Source: Bacteroidales bacterium (GTDB lineage: Bacteria; Bacteroidota; Bacteroidia; Bacteroidales; F082). From it: a stretch of 64,000 nt of DNA. Under the pieces are notes generated by a model. That model worked only from the letters and a program-made list of their open reading frames with translations. It was not told the origin of the DNA and searched no databases. The first letter of the stretch is position 1. Every line of letters starts with the position of its first letter. Below, in pieces: positions 47,377 through 54,954 of this stretch. The DNA is taken from NCBI GenBank assembly GCA_028277395.1, contig JANQGJ010000078.1:1-64000 (forward strand), read 5' to 3'. The translations under genes were made by a program, and so were the position numbers.

Positions 47377-48762
47377 ATGAAACTAAGTAAAGCTTTATAT
47401 AATGTAAATCAATCATATGTGGGTCATGAAACTGTTTTCATGCCTCCAAACTGGAAGTCAAAATATCCCGTGGAGTTCACATTTATTTATGTCAGTAATG
47501 ATTTAAATAGTTCCGATTTTTCAAGATATTATAAAGTATGTCACCAAATGAATGTGGTTAATCCCAGGTTGTTCACTCCCGGAATCATCAGATATTCATC
47601 ATTATTTCATCCTGCATTTTACATGTCTGTTTCAAGATCCGACAGAAATCTGTCTCCAAATATTAAGAGCTTTATTTCAGAAATAACGCCATTAGACATG
47701 TCGGTTGAAGTATCACCGGAGTTGTGCGTTAATACAGTTCATTACTATCTTCAGTCTATGATTTTCCTTACCGGAGTAACCCTTAGCGCCGCGTTAGTAC
47801 AGAATCGCTGGTCGCATGGTACTATTGAGAGCAAACTCAACAGACTGTGGCAGGCAGGAAAGCTGGCAGAAAAGTTTGGGATCACGGAGTTAGCTGATTT
47901 AAATATCTGTGACTTTGTTTATGATCAGGCGGCTAATCTGGTTACACAACCTCTGAATGTGCTTGTGAATTTAAAATTGTTTTTTTCGCGTTTACTTGGT
48001 AAACTATCAAAATCAATTCCACATAAGGAACTCATTATGAAAAAAGCGTTGTTAACCAACTCACAAAAACAAAGATTTGGTTTTGTAAAGCAATTGTCAG
48101 CACTCTTAGGTAACAATTTATTAAGTATTATAGTTTATGGTTCTTCCACAAACAGTGAAAAGTTTGCAGATTATGATGTGATTATAGTTGTAAAGGAGTT
48201 ATCGGAAGGGCTTAAAATACTAGGTGGTAAAGCCCCAACATACAACGGACTGGAATTAAACATCAGTATTTTCGATGAAGAAGACTTCCTGATTTATCAA
48301 CTGGTATCAGGCGATAATTTACATGATCATTCCATATGTTTATTTGGAGAAGCAATGGTTCCCCAAAAACCTTATGGTGATCTGTTGGCCAGAAATTATA
48401 GCTTTGGTTTCATCCGTCTGCGACAATTACTCGGAATGGCAGCCCATATTGATGATATTGCTTCTGATACAGATGATAAAAGTAATCTGCTTGCCTATTT
48501 TACAAAAATTCCTCTCAACGTAAGCAAAGGAATACAGGGCAGTTATGGTGGTATAACAAATAATGAAGAATTGCGGAACTGGTTTCATAATGAAATAAAT
48601 TTTGACGTTGATGATCATATTTCAGGTTCTAAAAATGGAAAACAGGTTGAGGCCATCTCCGCAGCAGCCTGCGCAACACTGGAAGTTCTAAAATATTACG
48701 ATGAAAAGTTAAACATATGTGTAGGTCGTAATTCCAAAAAAACAATAACGATAAATGGATAA
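47377..48762 (+). CDS. Nucleotidyltransferase-like protein, first gene of the his-like operon
   Basis: The ATG at 47377 (M-K-L-S-K-A-L-Y) is preferred to a TTG two codons earlier. The 461-residue protein has a polymerase-beta-type nucleotidyltransferase core near residues 250-275: S-I-I-V-Y-G-S-S-T-N-S-E-K-F-A-D-Y-D-V-I-I-V, the G-S-x9-D-x-D pattern whose aspartates bind metal and NTP. A third acidic position may lie in L-E-L-N-I-S-I-F-D. The first about 240 residues and the last about 120 residues match nothing I recognise. Such enzymes transfer NMP to a small molecule, RNA or protein. It overlaps the SAICAR-synthetase-like gene by eight bases, and heads a seven-gene operon of nucleotide-handling enzymes. 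Confidence 0.75.
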   Translation: MKLSKALYNVNQSYVGHETVFMPPNWKSKYPVEFTFIYVSNDLNSSDFSRYYKVCHQMNVVNPRLFTPGIIRYSSLFHPAFYMSVSRSDRNLSPNIKSFISEITPLDMSVEVSPELCVNTVHYYLQSMIFLTGVTLSAALVQNRWSHGTIESKLNRLWQAGKLAEKFGITELADLNICDFVYDQAANLVTQPLNVLVNLKLFFSRLLGKLSKSIPHKELIMKKALLTNSQKQRFGFVKQLSALLGNNLLSIIVYGSSTNSEKFADYDVIIVVKELSEGLKILGGKAPTYNGLELNISIFDEEDFLIYQLVSGDNLHDHSICLFGEAMVPQKPYGDLLARNYSFGFIRLRQLLGMAAHIDDIASDTDDKSNLLAYFTKIPLNVSKGIQGSYGGITNNEELRNWFHNEINFDVDDHISGSKNGKQVEAISAAACATLEVLKYYDEKLNICVGRNSKKTITING

Positions 48763-49777
48763 TACAAAGAAAGAAAATATAGAAATTGTCATATTAGCGG
48801 GGAAGAATCCTGTGAAAGATACAGCAATAATTGAGAAAAAACTCAAAGAAGCCGGAGTTGTTACTGTCATTTCTGAGAGCAAAATCCCTGGCAAACCGTA
48901 CATTGATATGGATGAACAATTATCACTCAAAGGAAAAGACTTACAAATTGGAGATATAATTACTGGTTTACACCTAAACTTCAATGAGCTGCCTCTGCTG
49001 GTTGAAGGTGAGAGCAAAATTATCAGGCTACTGGGTAACAGCATTGTCCTTGAAATGTTTAAACCAACAGTTTACTCATTTTCAAAGAACAGATACGGAA
49101 TTGTTGAAGGAACCGAAGAAATCAGGGCAAGGTTTACTGCTGAAATTTTCAAACATATGAACCTTTTTAATAACAAAGAAGGTAACTATAAACTTAACAA
49201 TGCATTTTTAGGAATGATAAACAGTCCGGAAGGAACGATTATTGCCCAGAAAAGGCTGGAACCGGGGAATCTTGAGGTCCGGGTAAAACGATTTCATGTT
49301 GGCTCTCCTGTGCATAGGTACAGATATACCTGGAAATACCCAACTGTAACCGAAAACGGGAAGCCACTTCAGAAATGGGACAGATTTAAGTCACCAGTAG
49401 TATGTTTCGACTGGCGAAATCCATTGACTGATGATGATGGAAACAGGCTTGCCGATGAACCCATATCCGATGATTATGCAGCAATCTGGATTGAAGATGT
49501 TCCAAGCGCAAAGCAATTGGCTTCAGAAACCTTCCTGTGGCTTGAGCAACTTTTTGGTAACGCAGGACTTACGCTCATCGATATTTGTTTTTTCATTGAT
49601 CAGTCGGGGAAATACATTTTTGGAGAAATAAGTCCCGATTGCATGCGCGTAAGAGAAGGTACCAAAAGTCCCGGTGATCTCCAAAGCCTGGACAAAGATC
49701 TCTGGCGGGAAGGTGAAAAAGAAGAGAATCTGAAGAAAAGCTATGAACGACTATATAATCTGATTTTTAACAATTAA
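48755..49777 (+). CDS. SAICAR synthetase (PurC)-like ligase with N-terminal extension
   Basis: SAICAR synthetase joins aspartate to the carboxylate of CAIR using ATP in purine synthesis. Residues about 80-330 fit this fold: L-L-V-E-G-E-S-K-I-I-R (ATP loop, usually E-G-K-T/S-K), N-L-E-V-R-V-K-R-F-H-V-G-S-P, T-L-I-D-I-C-F-F-I-D, G-E-I-S-P-D-C-M-R (usually E-I-S-P-D-T-x-R) and L-D-K-D-L-W-R-E-G. At 340 residues it is about 75-100 longer than ordinary PurC, because residues 1-75 form an extra domain (E-I-V-I-L-A-G-K-N-P-V-K-D). It is in an operon with hisG, hisA and hisIE homologues, so a role on a purine-like carboxylate intermediate is inferred; housekeeping purine synthesis is less likely given the context. 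Confidence 0.82.
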   Translation: MDNTKKENIEIVILAGKNPVKDTAIIEKKLKEAGVVTVISESKIPGKPYIDMDEQLSLKGKDLQIGDIITGLHLNFNELPLLVEGESKIIRLLGNSIVLEMFKPTVYSFSKNRYGIVEGTEEIRARFTAEIFKHMNLFNNKEGNYKLNNAFLGMINSPEGTIIAQKRLEPGNLEVRVKRFHVGSPVHRYRYTWKYPTVTENGKPLQKWDRFKSPVVCFDWRNPLTDDDGNRLADEPISDDYAAIWIEDVPSAKQLASETFLWLEQLFGNAGLTLIDICFFIDQSGKYIFGEISPDCMRVREGTKSPGDLQSLDKDLWREGEKEENLKKSYERLYNLIFNN

Positions 49778-49788
49778 ACTATTGAGTT

Positions 49789-50106
49789 ATGAACACATTA
49801 ACAGTAAAAAACAAAAGACTAAAAATGTCACCAAAAGGAATGATAACACTGTCCACTGCAGCCAGAAAAGGGCTTGGTATGGAAATTGGTAAATCAAAAT
49901 TTGTAAATGTTTCCAATGATGGAGAAAGTATAATAATCAACGGAGAGCTAAAAAAAGGTGAAAAATCACATAAAGTATCTCCGGCAGGTTTGCTGAACTT
50001 GAAAGGAGAAGAACGCGATATATTACTTAAGGGTGATAATCGTCATTACTGGATGAAGGTGGATGATGACATGAAAATGGTAATTATTTGCCCTTCATTA
50101 GATTAG
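49789..50106 (+). CDS. Small AbrB/SpoVT-like protein in the his-like operon
   Basis: A 105-residue soluble protein starting 11 bases after the SAICAR-synthetase-like gene. K-M-S-P-K-G-M-I-T-L-S-T-A-A-R-K-G-L-G-M resembles the swapped-hairpin AbrB/MazE DNA-binding motif (normally x-x-G-x-I-x-I-P-x-x-x-R-x-x-L-G-I). A weaker second copy follows at K-V-S-P-A-G-L-L-N-L-K-G-E-E-R. It could be an autoregulator of the operon or its promoter family, or a non-DNA-binding structural relative. Family assignment is by motif pattern only. Confidence 0.55.
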   Translation: MNTLTVKNKRLKMSPKGMITLSTAARKGLGMEIGKSKFVNVSNDGESIIINGELKKGEKSHKVSPAGLLNLKGEERDILLKGDNRHYWMKVDDDMKMVIICPSLD

Positions 50107-50181
50107 GCTGTACAGTAATTCGCATTTTGTTTATAAATATTAATTGCTGCTACACAAGGATATGGGATCCCTTTTGATTTA

Positions 50182-50712
50182 ATGAAAAAAGACAATTATA
50201 TTATCATAGCTCTGGACGGGCATGATGGAAGTGGAAAAACAACATTATGTAAACTTCTTGCTGCTTCTCTGGGAGGCACCTATGTTAGACCTTTTACCGT
50301 GGAGTATGGCGAGTCGCTGATCAGGTCAGCAGAAATGAAGAATTATCATGAAACCATATCCATAGGTGAAGAAGCTATCAGAGAAGCATGTAATAATCAT
50401 GAAGGTGGTTTGCTTATCATGGACAGACACTGGATGACAGTTTTATCATTGCTGCCAAAAGTTTGGCATTCAAGATGGTACATGTTCCCTCCGGTCATAT
50501 TATGCTGGTGCGACTTACATACCACAAAGCAAAGGATAGCCTCAAGAAATGAAGAAAAATTTAGTGATAATTACCATAGCTACTATCTGGAAACTTATAA
50601 AAAACTGGCACATTTTTACGATGTACCGGTTATTGATACCGGTAATAATTCGATAAATACAAGTATATTTGAGATTATCAACTGGCTGAAAAACAATAAA
50701 ATAAAACTATGA
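50182..50712 (+). CDS. Thymidylate-kinase-like P-loop nucleotide kinase
   Basis: A 176-residue P-loop protein: Walker A G-H-D-G-S-G-K-T (residues 13-20) following A-L-D-G, as in thymidylate kinases, and M-D-R-H-W-M-T-V-L-S at the position of the D-R-Y motif that contacts the nucleotide. R-I-A-S-R-N-E-E-K-F and V-I-D-T-G-N fit the lid and C-terminal parts. It is shorter than normal Tmk (about 205-215), so a dedicated monophosphate or nucleoside kinase is more likely than the housekeeping enzyme. It begins 75 bases after the AbrB-like gene, and its stop overlaps the hisG-like start by four bases (ATGA). Confidence 0.8.
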   Translation: MKKDNYIIIALDGHDGSGKTTLCKLLAASLGGTYVRPFTVEYGESLIRSAEMKNYHETISIGEEAIREACNNHEGGLLIMDRHWMTVLSLLPKVWHSRWYMFPPVILCWCDLHTTKQRIASRNEEKFSDNYHSYYLETYKKLAHFYDVPVIDTGNNSINTSIFEIINWLKNNKIKL

Positions 50713-51359
50713 ATAAACTACAACATAAAAGCGGTTTGGTAATAGCTTTCGGAAAAGGAAGACTATTTAATGAAACAATCGAGAATTTTGATTTCAATAA
50801 TGATCCCCATGCAAATGATTTTACTTCAGGCAGGATACCGGTCTATGAAGATGTCGATAGAAATCTTACATTTATATCAGTACGACATGCAGACCTAAAC
50901 TGGATGCTTAAAAACAAACATATTGATATTGCAGTTGGCAGCTCACTCTGGTTTTTAAACGATAGCGAAACATCACTTAAAAAAGCGCTCACTATTCAAA
51001 CTAAGAACTATCACCTCGACCTGATAGCGAAAAAAGGAGTTAATATATGTCATATTCGAAAGGTTGCAACAAAGTTTAAGAATATTGCACAGGCATATTT
51101 TAAAAACAGGGGACAGAATGTTGAAATAGTTATGATGAACGGTGCACACGAAGTTGCCTTAACTCTTGGAATTGCAGACGCAATAATTGATGTTGTTGAA
51201 ACAGGGCAGACAATTCGAAAATTGAACCTTCATCAACTTGATATTATTTATAAGCTGTATCATGAGGTTTGGTTGCGGGATGATGAGGATTACGATAAAA
51301 ATATGGCTGCGCTAAACGCATTATTAAATAAGAAACATTCGGAAATACTGCAGTTATAG
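50709..51359 (+). CDS. hisG: ATP phosphoribosyltransferase (HisG) homologue, catalytic core only
   Basis: HisG joins ATP and PRPP to give N1-phosphoribosyl-ATP. The 216-residue chain has G-K-G-R-L-F-N-E-T near the N-terminus, V-R-H-A-D-L-N-W-M-L in place of R-x-x-D-V-P-x-Y-V, V-A-T-K-F-K-N-I-A-Q-A-Y-F (usually I-A-T-K-Y-P...Y-F), N-G-A-H-E-V-A, and the PRPP loop D-A-I-I-D-V-V-E-T-G-Q-T (residues 157-168). It ends there without the roughly 75-residue ACT-like domain that mediates histidine feedback in long HisG, and no hisZ (partner of short HisG) is nearby. It overlaps the kinase gene by four bases. I infer a specialised paralogue not feedback-controlled by histidine. Confidence 0.88.
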   Translation: MNKLQHKSGLVIAFGKGRLFNETIENFDFNNDPHANDFTSGRIPVYEDVDRNLTFISVRHADLNWMLKNKHIDIAVGSSLWFLNDSETSLKKALTIQTKNYHLDLIAKKGVNICHIRKVATKFKNIAQAYFKNRGQNVEIVMMNGAHEVALTLGIADAIIDVVETGQTIRKLNLHQLDIIYKLYHEVWLRDDEDYDKNMAALNALLNKKHSEILQL

Positions 51360-51392
51360 TTAACAGGATTGTACTTATAAAACTAAAATGAA

Positions 51393-52139
51393 ATGAGATT
51401 AATTCCTTCGATTGACATATTAAACGGAAAATGTGTCAGGCTTGTTAAAGGTAATTTTTCGAAAGTAACTATCTATGGGAATCAACCAGTTGAATTCGCA
51501 AAAAGGCTGGAAGATACAGGAATTAAATATCTTCATATGATTGATTTGGATGGTGCTGTAAAGGGAACTGTGGTAAACCATCATACATTAAATGAAATTG
51601 CATTAAGAACAAATCTTAGTATTGAATATGGCGGAGGAATTCAGTCTACGGAGGATGCCCGGAAGATATTCGATTGCGGAGCAACACAAATAATTGGTGG
51701 CACAATTGCAATAAAGAAACCGGATATTATTGCAGAATGGCTGGGAAAATTCGGAAAAGACAGGATTATTCTGGCTGCTGATACTAAAAACGGGATGATA
51801 GCCGTAAATGCATGGAGAAAAACCACTGAAACAGGTTTAACAGAGCTGATACAAAATTTCAAAAAAAAAGGAGGCAGGTACGTAATATGTACAGATATAG
51901 CAAAAGACGGGACTTTGGACGGTGCTTCAAATACATTGTATAAAAAACTATTATCCACTATAAATATAAACCTGATCGCCAGTGGGGGTATTTCATCAAT
52001 AAGCGATTTAATTGAATTGAAAAAAACAGGTTGTGATGGTGCGGTTTTTGGCAAATCAATTTACGAAAACCGGATAACTCTAAAAGATTTAAGCAGATCC
52101 GTAAGCGATGGGTTATTAAATATTGGTCATACATCATAA
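51393..52139 (+). CDS. hisA: ProFAR isomerase (HisA) homologue
   Basis: HisA converts ProFAR to PRFAR by an Amadori rearrangement. The 248-residue TIM barrel has the HisA start I-P-S-I-D-I-L-N-G-K-C-V-R-L (catalytic Asp8), L-H-M-I-D-L-D-G-A, E-Y-G-G-G-I-Q-S, L-A-A-D-T-K-N-G (the second catalytic Asp position), C-T-D-I-A-K-D-G-T-L-D-G and A-S-G-G-I-S-S (phosphate sites). The order and length fit HisA rather than HisF, which would read D-K-N-x-G-R-V-V-K-G near the start. It lies between hisG and hisIE homologues; there is no hisF or hisH to use its product. Confidence 0.92.
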   Translation: MRLIPSIDILNGKCVRLVKGNFSKVTIYGNQPVEFAKRLEDTGIKYLHMIDLDGAVKGTVVNHHTLNEIALRTNLSIEYGGGIQSTEDARKIFDCGATQIIGGTIAIKKPDIIAEWLGKFGKDRIILAADTKNGMIAVNAWRKTTETGLTELIQNFKKKGGRYVICTDIAKDGTLDGASNTLYKKLLSTININLIASGGISSISDLIELKKTGCDGAVFGKSIYENRITLKDLSRSVSDGLLNIGHTS

Positions 52140-52146
52140 AAGCAAT

Positions 52147-52740
52147 ATGTTGAACTTAAATTTTCAAAAAAGTGACGGGCTTATACCCGTGATAATTCAG
52201 GATCATACCACCTGTAAAGTGTTAATGCTGGGTTACATGAATATGGAAGCTTATGAGAAAACCCTTACAGACAATACCGTGACATTTTTCAGCAGGTCGA
52301 AAAACCGGTTGTGGACCAAAGGTGAGACATCCGGAAATTACCTGAGAGTAAAGGAAATACTCATGGATTGTGACTATGATTCATTATTGATAAAAGTATT
52401 ACCGGGTGGTGATGTTTGTCATAAGGGATCAATGTCGTGTTTTAAAGATAACAGCATTAAGGGTACAATATATAATCTGGAGAAAACGATCAATAACAGA
52501 GTTACTGAGAATACTACGGATTCATACACTAATGATCTTTACAAAAAAGGGCTTGACAGAATACTTCAGAAAGTAGGTGAGGAGGCTGTTGAATTAATAA
52601 TTGCATCGAAGGATGAAGATAAGGAAGAAATAAAAAACGAGACCGCAGATTTGTTTTACCATTTACTTGTTCTTTTGAAAAAAAAGTCATTAACAATTGA
52701 AGATATTGAGAATGTACTGTTTAAAAGAGCTGCTGAATAA
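52147..52740 (+). CDS. hisIE: Bifunctional PR-AMP cyclohydrolase / PR-ATP pyrophosphatase (HisIE) homologue
   Basis: The start is taken at the ATG at 52147 (M-L-N-L-N-F), seven bases after the hisA-like stop; an ATG at 52123 inside hisA is less likely. The N-terminal HisI half has V-L-M-L-G-Y-M-N-M-E-A, S-R-S-K-N-R-L-W-T-K-G-E-T-S-G-N, D-C-D-Y-D and C-H-K-G-S-M-S-C-F, the metal-binding Asp and Cys residues of the cyclohydrolase. The C-terminal HisE half has G-L-D-R-I-L-Q-K-V-G-E-E-A-V-E-L-I and E-T-A-D-L-F-Y-H-L-L-V-L-L. Both active sites look intact. It would turn PR-ATP into ProFAR, feeding HisA. Last gene of the operon; no terminator was found in the following 60 bases. Confidence 0.93.
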   Translation: MLNLNFQKSDGLIPVIIQDHTTCKVLMLGYMNMEAYEKTLTDNTVTFFSRSKNRLWTKGETSGNYLRVKEILMDCDYDSLLIKVLPGGDVCHKGSMSCFKDNSIKGTIYNLEKTINNRVTENTTDSYTNDLYKKGLDRILQKVGEEAVELIIASKDEDKEEIKNETADLFYHLLVLLKKKSLTIEDIENVLFKRAAE

Positions 52741-53046
52741 CCATATCATTTAAAATTGATGTTACGATCCTGCTGAAGTAGTTTATATCTGACAAAGTAT
52801 TGACTTATTTTTTAGATTCTTATTATTGATGAATCATAGGATTTGGGGATATTTAATTAAATTACCTTCCAATCTCCCGGAAATTTTGCTTTATCCGGTA
52901 AAATCTTTCAGTTTGCTGTTCTCTGTTGCCATATTTTAATGAAATGATGAAAACAATCTAAAAAATGACAAAATCTGTTTAATATATGGCGATTTTAGCT
53001 AAGTAAAACGTATTCAGGCAGATGTAAAATGTGGTATTGAAAATAA
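52741..53046. other. Intergenic stretch between the his-like operon and promoter copy 3
   Basis: About 300 AT-rich bases. I see no gene, no strong hairpin terminator for the operon and no repeat. Confidence 0.4.
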
Positions 53047-53118
53047 CTACCCTATTGTAAAGAAAAAAAAACTACACTTTCAGGGTATTGACAGGTGATA
53101 TATTAATTATTATGTTTG
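53047..53118 (+). promoter_or_regulatory. Shared-type promoter/operator, copy 3 (71-residue protein)
   Basis: CTAC boxes at 53047 and 53072 (25 apart), CAGGGTATTGAC with TTG at 53088-53090, 20 bases, then TATGTTTG at 53111-53118. Same geometry as copies 1 and 2. The transcript would run about 320 bases before the ATG at 53442. Confidence 0.85.
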
Positions 53119-53188
53119 ACAAAACTTACAAAACCACATAACAGGCAATACGGGTTGGTTAGTTTGATCACCCGGAAACAGAAAAACA

Positions 53189-53397
53189 CCGGTTTGAATT
53201 TAAACCGGAATTAACAAAATTGAAAGATCGATAAACGGGTAATAATTGAACTCTGATGTGGTATTCTCAAAATAATAAATAATATGTTTCAGTTGAATAA
53301 TGCGTACAGCAGATCACCCTGATGATCATGCAATAATTTGAAAGTACTTTAGGCTGATAGTGGGTCCGATTTAGTATCTAATTGAATTATTAGATAC
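53189..53397 (+). promoter_or_regulatory. Long 5' leader with two perfect hairpins
   Basis: Within the leader between promoter copy 3 and the small gene there are two perfect stems: CCGGTTT/AAACCGG (53189-53208) and GTATCTAAT/ATTAGATAC (53374-53397). No open frame longer than about a dozen codons was noticed between them. They may be structured RNA or operator sites; neither has a T-run, so they are not terminators. Confidence 0.45.
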
Positions 53398-53441
53398 AAA
53401 ACAAACACAAACAGGCAATCAATTACAAAACAACAACGCAA

Positions 53442-53657
53442 ATGCACAGGATTTACAAAAAACCCATTGAAAAGTGGGGATCAGCAGCAAAGAGAAATAA
53501 CACTACAGTTGAGTCATTAAATGCACAATGGACAAAACATGTAGAAGTATCGAACCACTGCCTTTTCACCAGGGGCAGTATTAGTGACCCCACCGGGTTA
53601 AAAACCATGTCTTATGATCGTGACGATCTGATATGTTTGGGTAACCGGCTCAATTAG
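53442..53657 (+). CDS. Small 71-residue protein under the shared promoter
   Basis: The frame starts M-H-R-I-Y-K-K-P-I-E-K-W-G-S and ends D-D-L-I-C-L-G-N-R-L-N. The N-terminal half is basic, the C-terminal half Ser/Thr/Asp-rich with two Cys (N-H-C-L-F-T-R-G-S and L-I-C-L-G). There is no signal peptide, no double-glycine leader that I can identify and no known family. Support for a real gene comes from its framing: a dedicated promoter of the three-copy family upstream and a strong terminator 38 bases after the stop, with no better ORF in that transcript. It could be a peptide precursor, a regulator or a small effector working with the his-like operon; the sequence does not decide. Confidence 0.65.
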   Translation: MHRIYKKPIEKWGSAAKRNNTTVESLNAQWTKHVEVSNHCLFTRGSISDPTGLKTMSYDRDDLICLGNRLN

Positions 53658-53695
53658 AAAAACAAAACAGGCACAAAACAGAGTAATTAAGTGTG

Positions 53696-53755
53696 AAGTT
53701 CCTGCCCGTCAGCAATTATGGAATTGGTTATTGTTGAAAGGGCAGGAACTTTTTT
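53696..53755 (+). terminator. Intrinsic terminator of the 71-residue protein gene
   Basis: Arms AAGTTCCTGCCC (53696-53707) and GGGCAGGAACTT (53740-53751) pair perfectly over 12 bases, followed by a T-run. The 32-base loop is AT-rich. Confidence 0.9.
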
Positions 53756-53779
53756 GCATAAATTAGCTAAAACTATTAA

Positions 53780-53800
53780 CTAGCATGCATTTGCAATGCG
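53780..53800. repeat. GTGCATTTGCAATGCGTGC-type repeat, isolated copy
   Basis: CTAGCATGCATTTGCAATGC closely matches CTAGCGTGCATTTGCAATGC at 54958 and 55094. It is an imperfect palindrome around GCATTTGCAATGC and a member of the intergenic repeat family of this region. Confidence 0.7.
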
Positions 53801-53978
53801 TGCCTATTCTTAGCAATGAATGCCCATACCTGTCCTTTGCCAAATATATTTCCAATAAGAACAACATAAACACACCTCAAAAAAATCTTTCAAAAAATCT
53901 AAAACAGAGTAGGGGTAATCCCTGTTTAAACTGTCTTAATACATATTAACTATATTATATTAACTAAAATCCGAAACA

Positions 53979-54908
53979 ATGAAGTATAGTGTATTATTGC
54001 CTTGCGCCCGGAATTTCAACAAAAAGACCTTCGTTACAGCTTTTTTGATGTTTTTTAACGGACTTACATTTGCTCAATACGTTGTAATTGAAAACTCAGA
54101 TATGAGTGGTGAGAACATCCAGTTACAGGATACATTATTAATGCCTGTAGATCCGCTAGAAAGAACATGCCTGCCGGATGGTACAGAGTATTATATGGAT
54201 CTTGATAATGATAATATCAAAGATGTAAAATTCAGATTGTTTTGTGAAAGGACACCTGAGATCAACAATTATTCAATTTCTGTAACAACTTATAATGATT
54301 TTAATGTTCATATAGATAACGACCATATCGAACATTTTCAATATATTGATCCGGAGACCAATACAGTATGTGACTCAGTCAGGAACACACCTGTTGTAAA
54401 AAGATATGATCGCGGAGATACAATATACTACAATACAAACGCTTCAAACGGCCCTATATATATGCATAACATGACTGTTGAGTCATTTCAGGTTGTTGTA
54501 TGCGTTGTGGATAACATATATTTGTTTGCAGGAATGGTAGGCTATGTTGCATTTACGAAAAATGTATCAGGAAGCAAATGTATATACTATATAAAGATGT
54601 CGTTGTCAACTGAACAGGGTTTGCAATTAATGTCAGCAAAAACAGATGATATAACCTATGGCATTGAAGATAAAGTCTCTTCATCTGACGTAGTATTTCC
54701 AAATCCCGCTTCTGATAAGATCAGAATGGCAGAATCGTATGATAGAGTTGAAATTTACTCATTACATGGTTCTATAATAATGATCGTTGAACAAACAGAA
54801 AGACATGATCATATTGATATATCGGGAATCCCAAATGGTTATTACATTTTGATAGGCTCTAATGAAAAAAAGAAAACAGTATCAAAGCTACTCAAAACAG
54901 GAATGTAA
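53979..54908 (+). CDS. Secreted protein with T9SS sorting domain
   Basis: A 309-residue exported protein. The signal is longer than usual: a basic stretch up to residue 17 (C-A-R-N-F-N-K-K), then a hydrophobic core ending F-N-G-L-T-F-A-Q. The middle part contains Y-Y-M-D-L-D-N-D-N-I-K-D-V-K-F, a short Asp-rich calcium-binding-like loop, and beta-rich segments of no recognised family. The last about 75 residues form a T9SS type A sorting domain (V-F-P-N-P-A-S-D-K-I-R-M... I-S-G-I-P-N-G-Y-Y-I-L-I-G). Expected to be secreted or attached at the cell surface. Monocistronic; a REP-like hairpin about 100 bases downstream may end the transcript. Confidence 0.85.
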   Translation: MKYSVLLPCARNFNKKTFVTAFLMFFNGLTFAQYVVIENSDMSGENIQLQDTLLMPVDPLERTCLPDGTEYYMDLDNDNIKDVKFRLFCERTPEINNYSISVTTYNDFNVHIDNDHIEHFQYIDPETNTVCDSVRNTPVVKRYDRGDTIYYNTNASNGPIYMHNMTVESFQVVVCVVDNIYLFAGMVGYVAFTKNVSGSKCIYYIKMSLSTEQGLQLMSAKTDDITYGIEDKVSSSDVVFPNPASDKIRMAESYDRVEIYSLHGSIIMIVEQTERHDHIDISGIPNGYYILIGSNEKKKTVSKLLKTGM

Positions 54909-54954
54909 TCTGATCACTATCCAATACTAACCCAGTCCTGACGCACACTTCCCC

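Noticed and set aside
47377-52740. An ordinary histidine biosynthesis operon
   Set aside because: Only three of the pathway functions are present, HisG lacks its regulatory part, and four of the seven genes have no histidine role. The promoter is shared with unrelated proteins.
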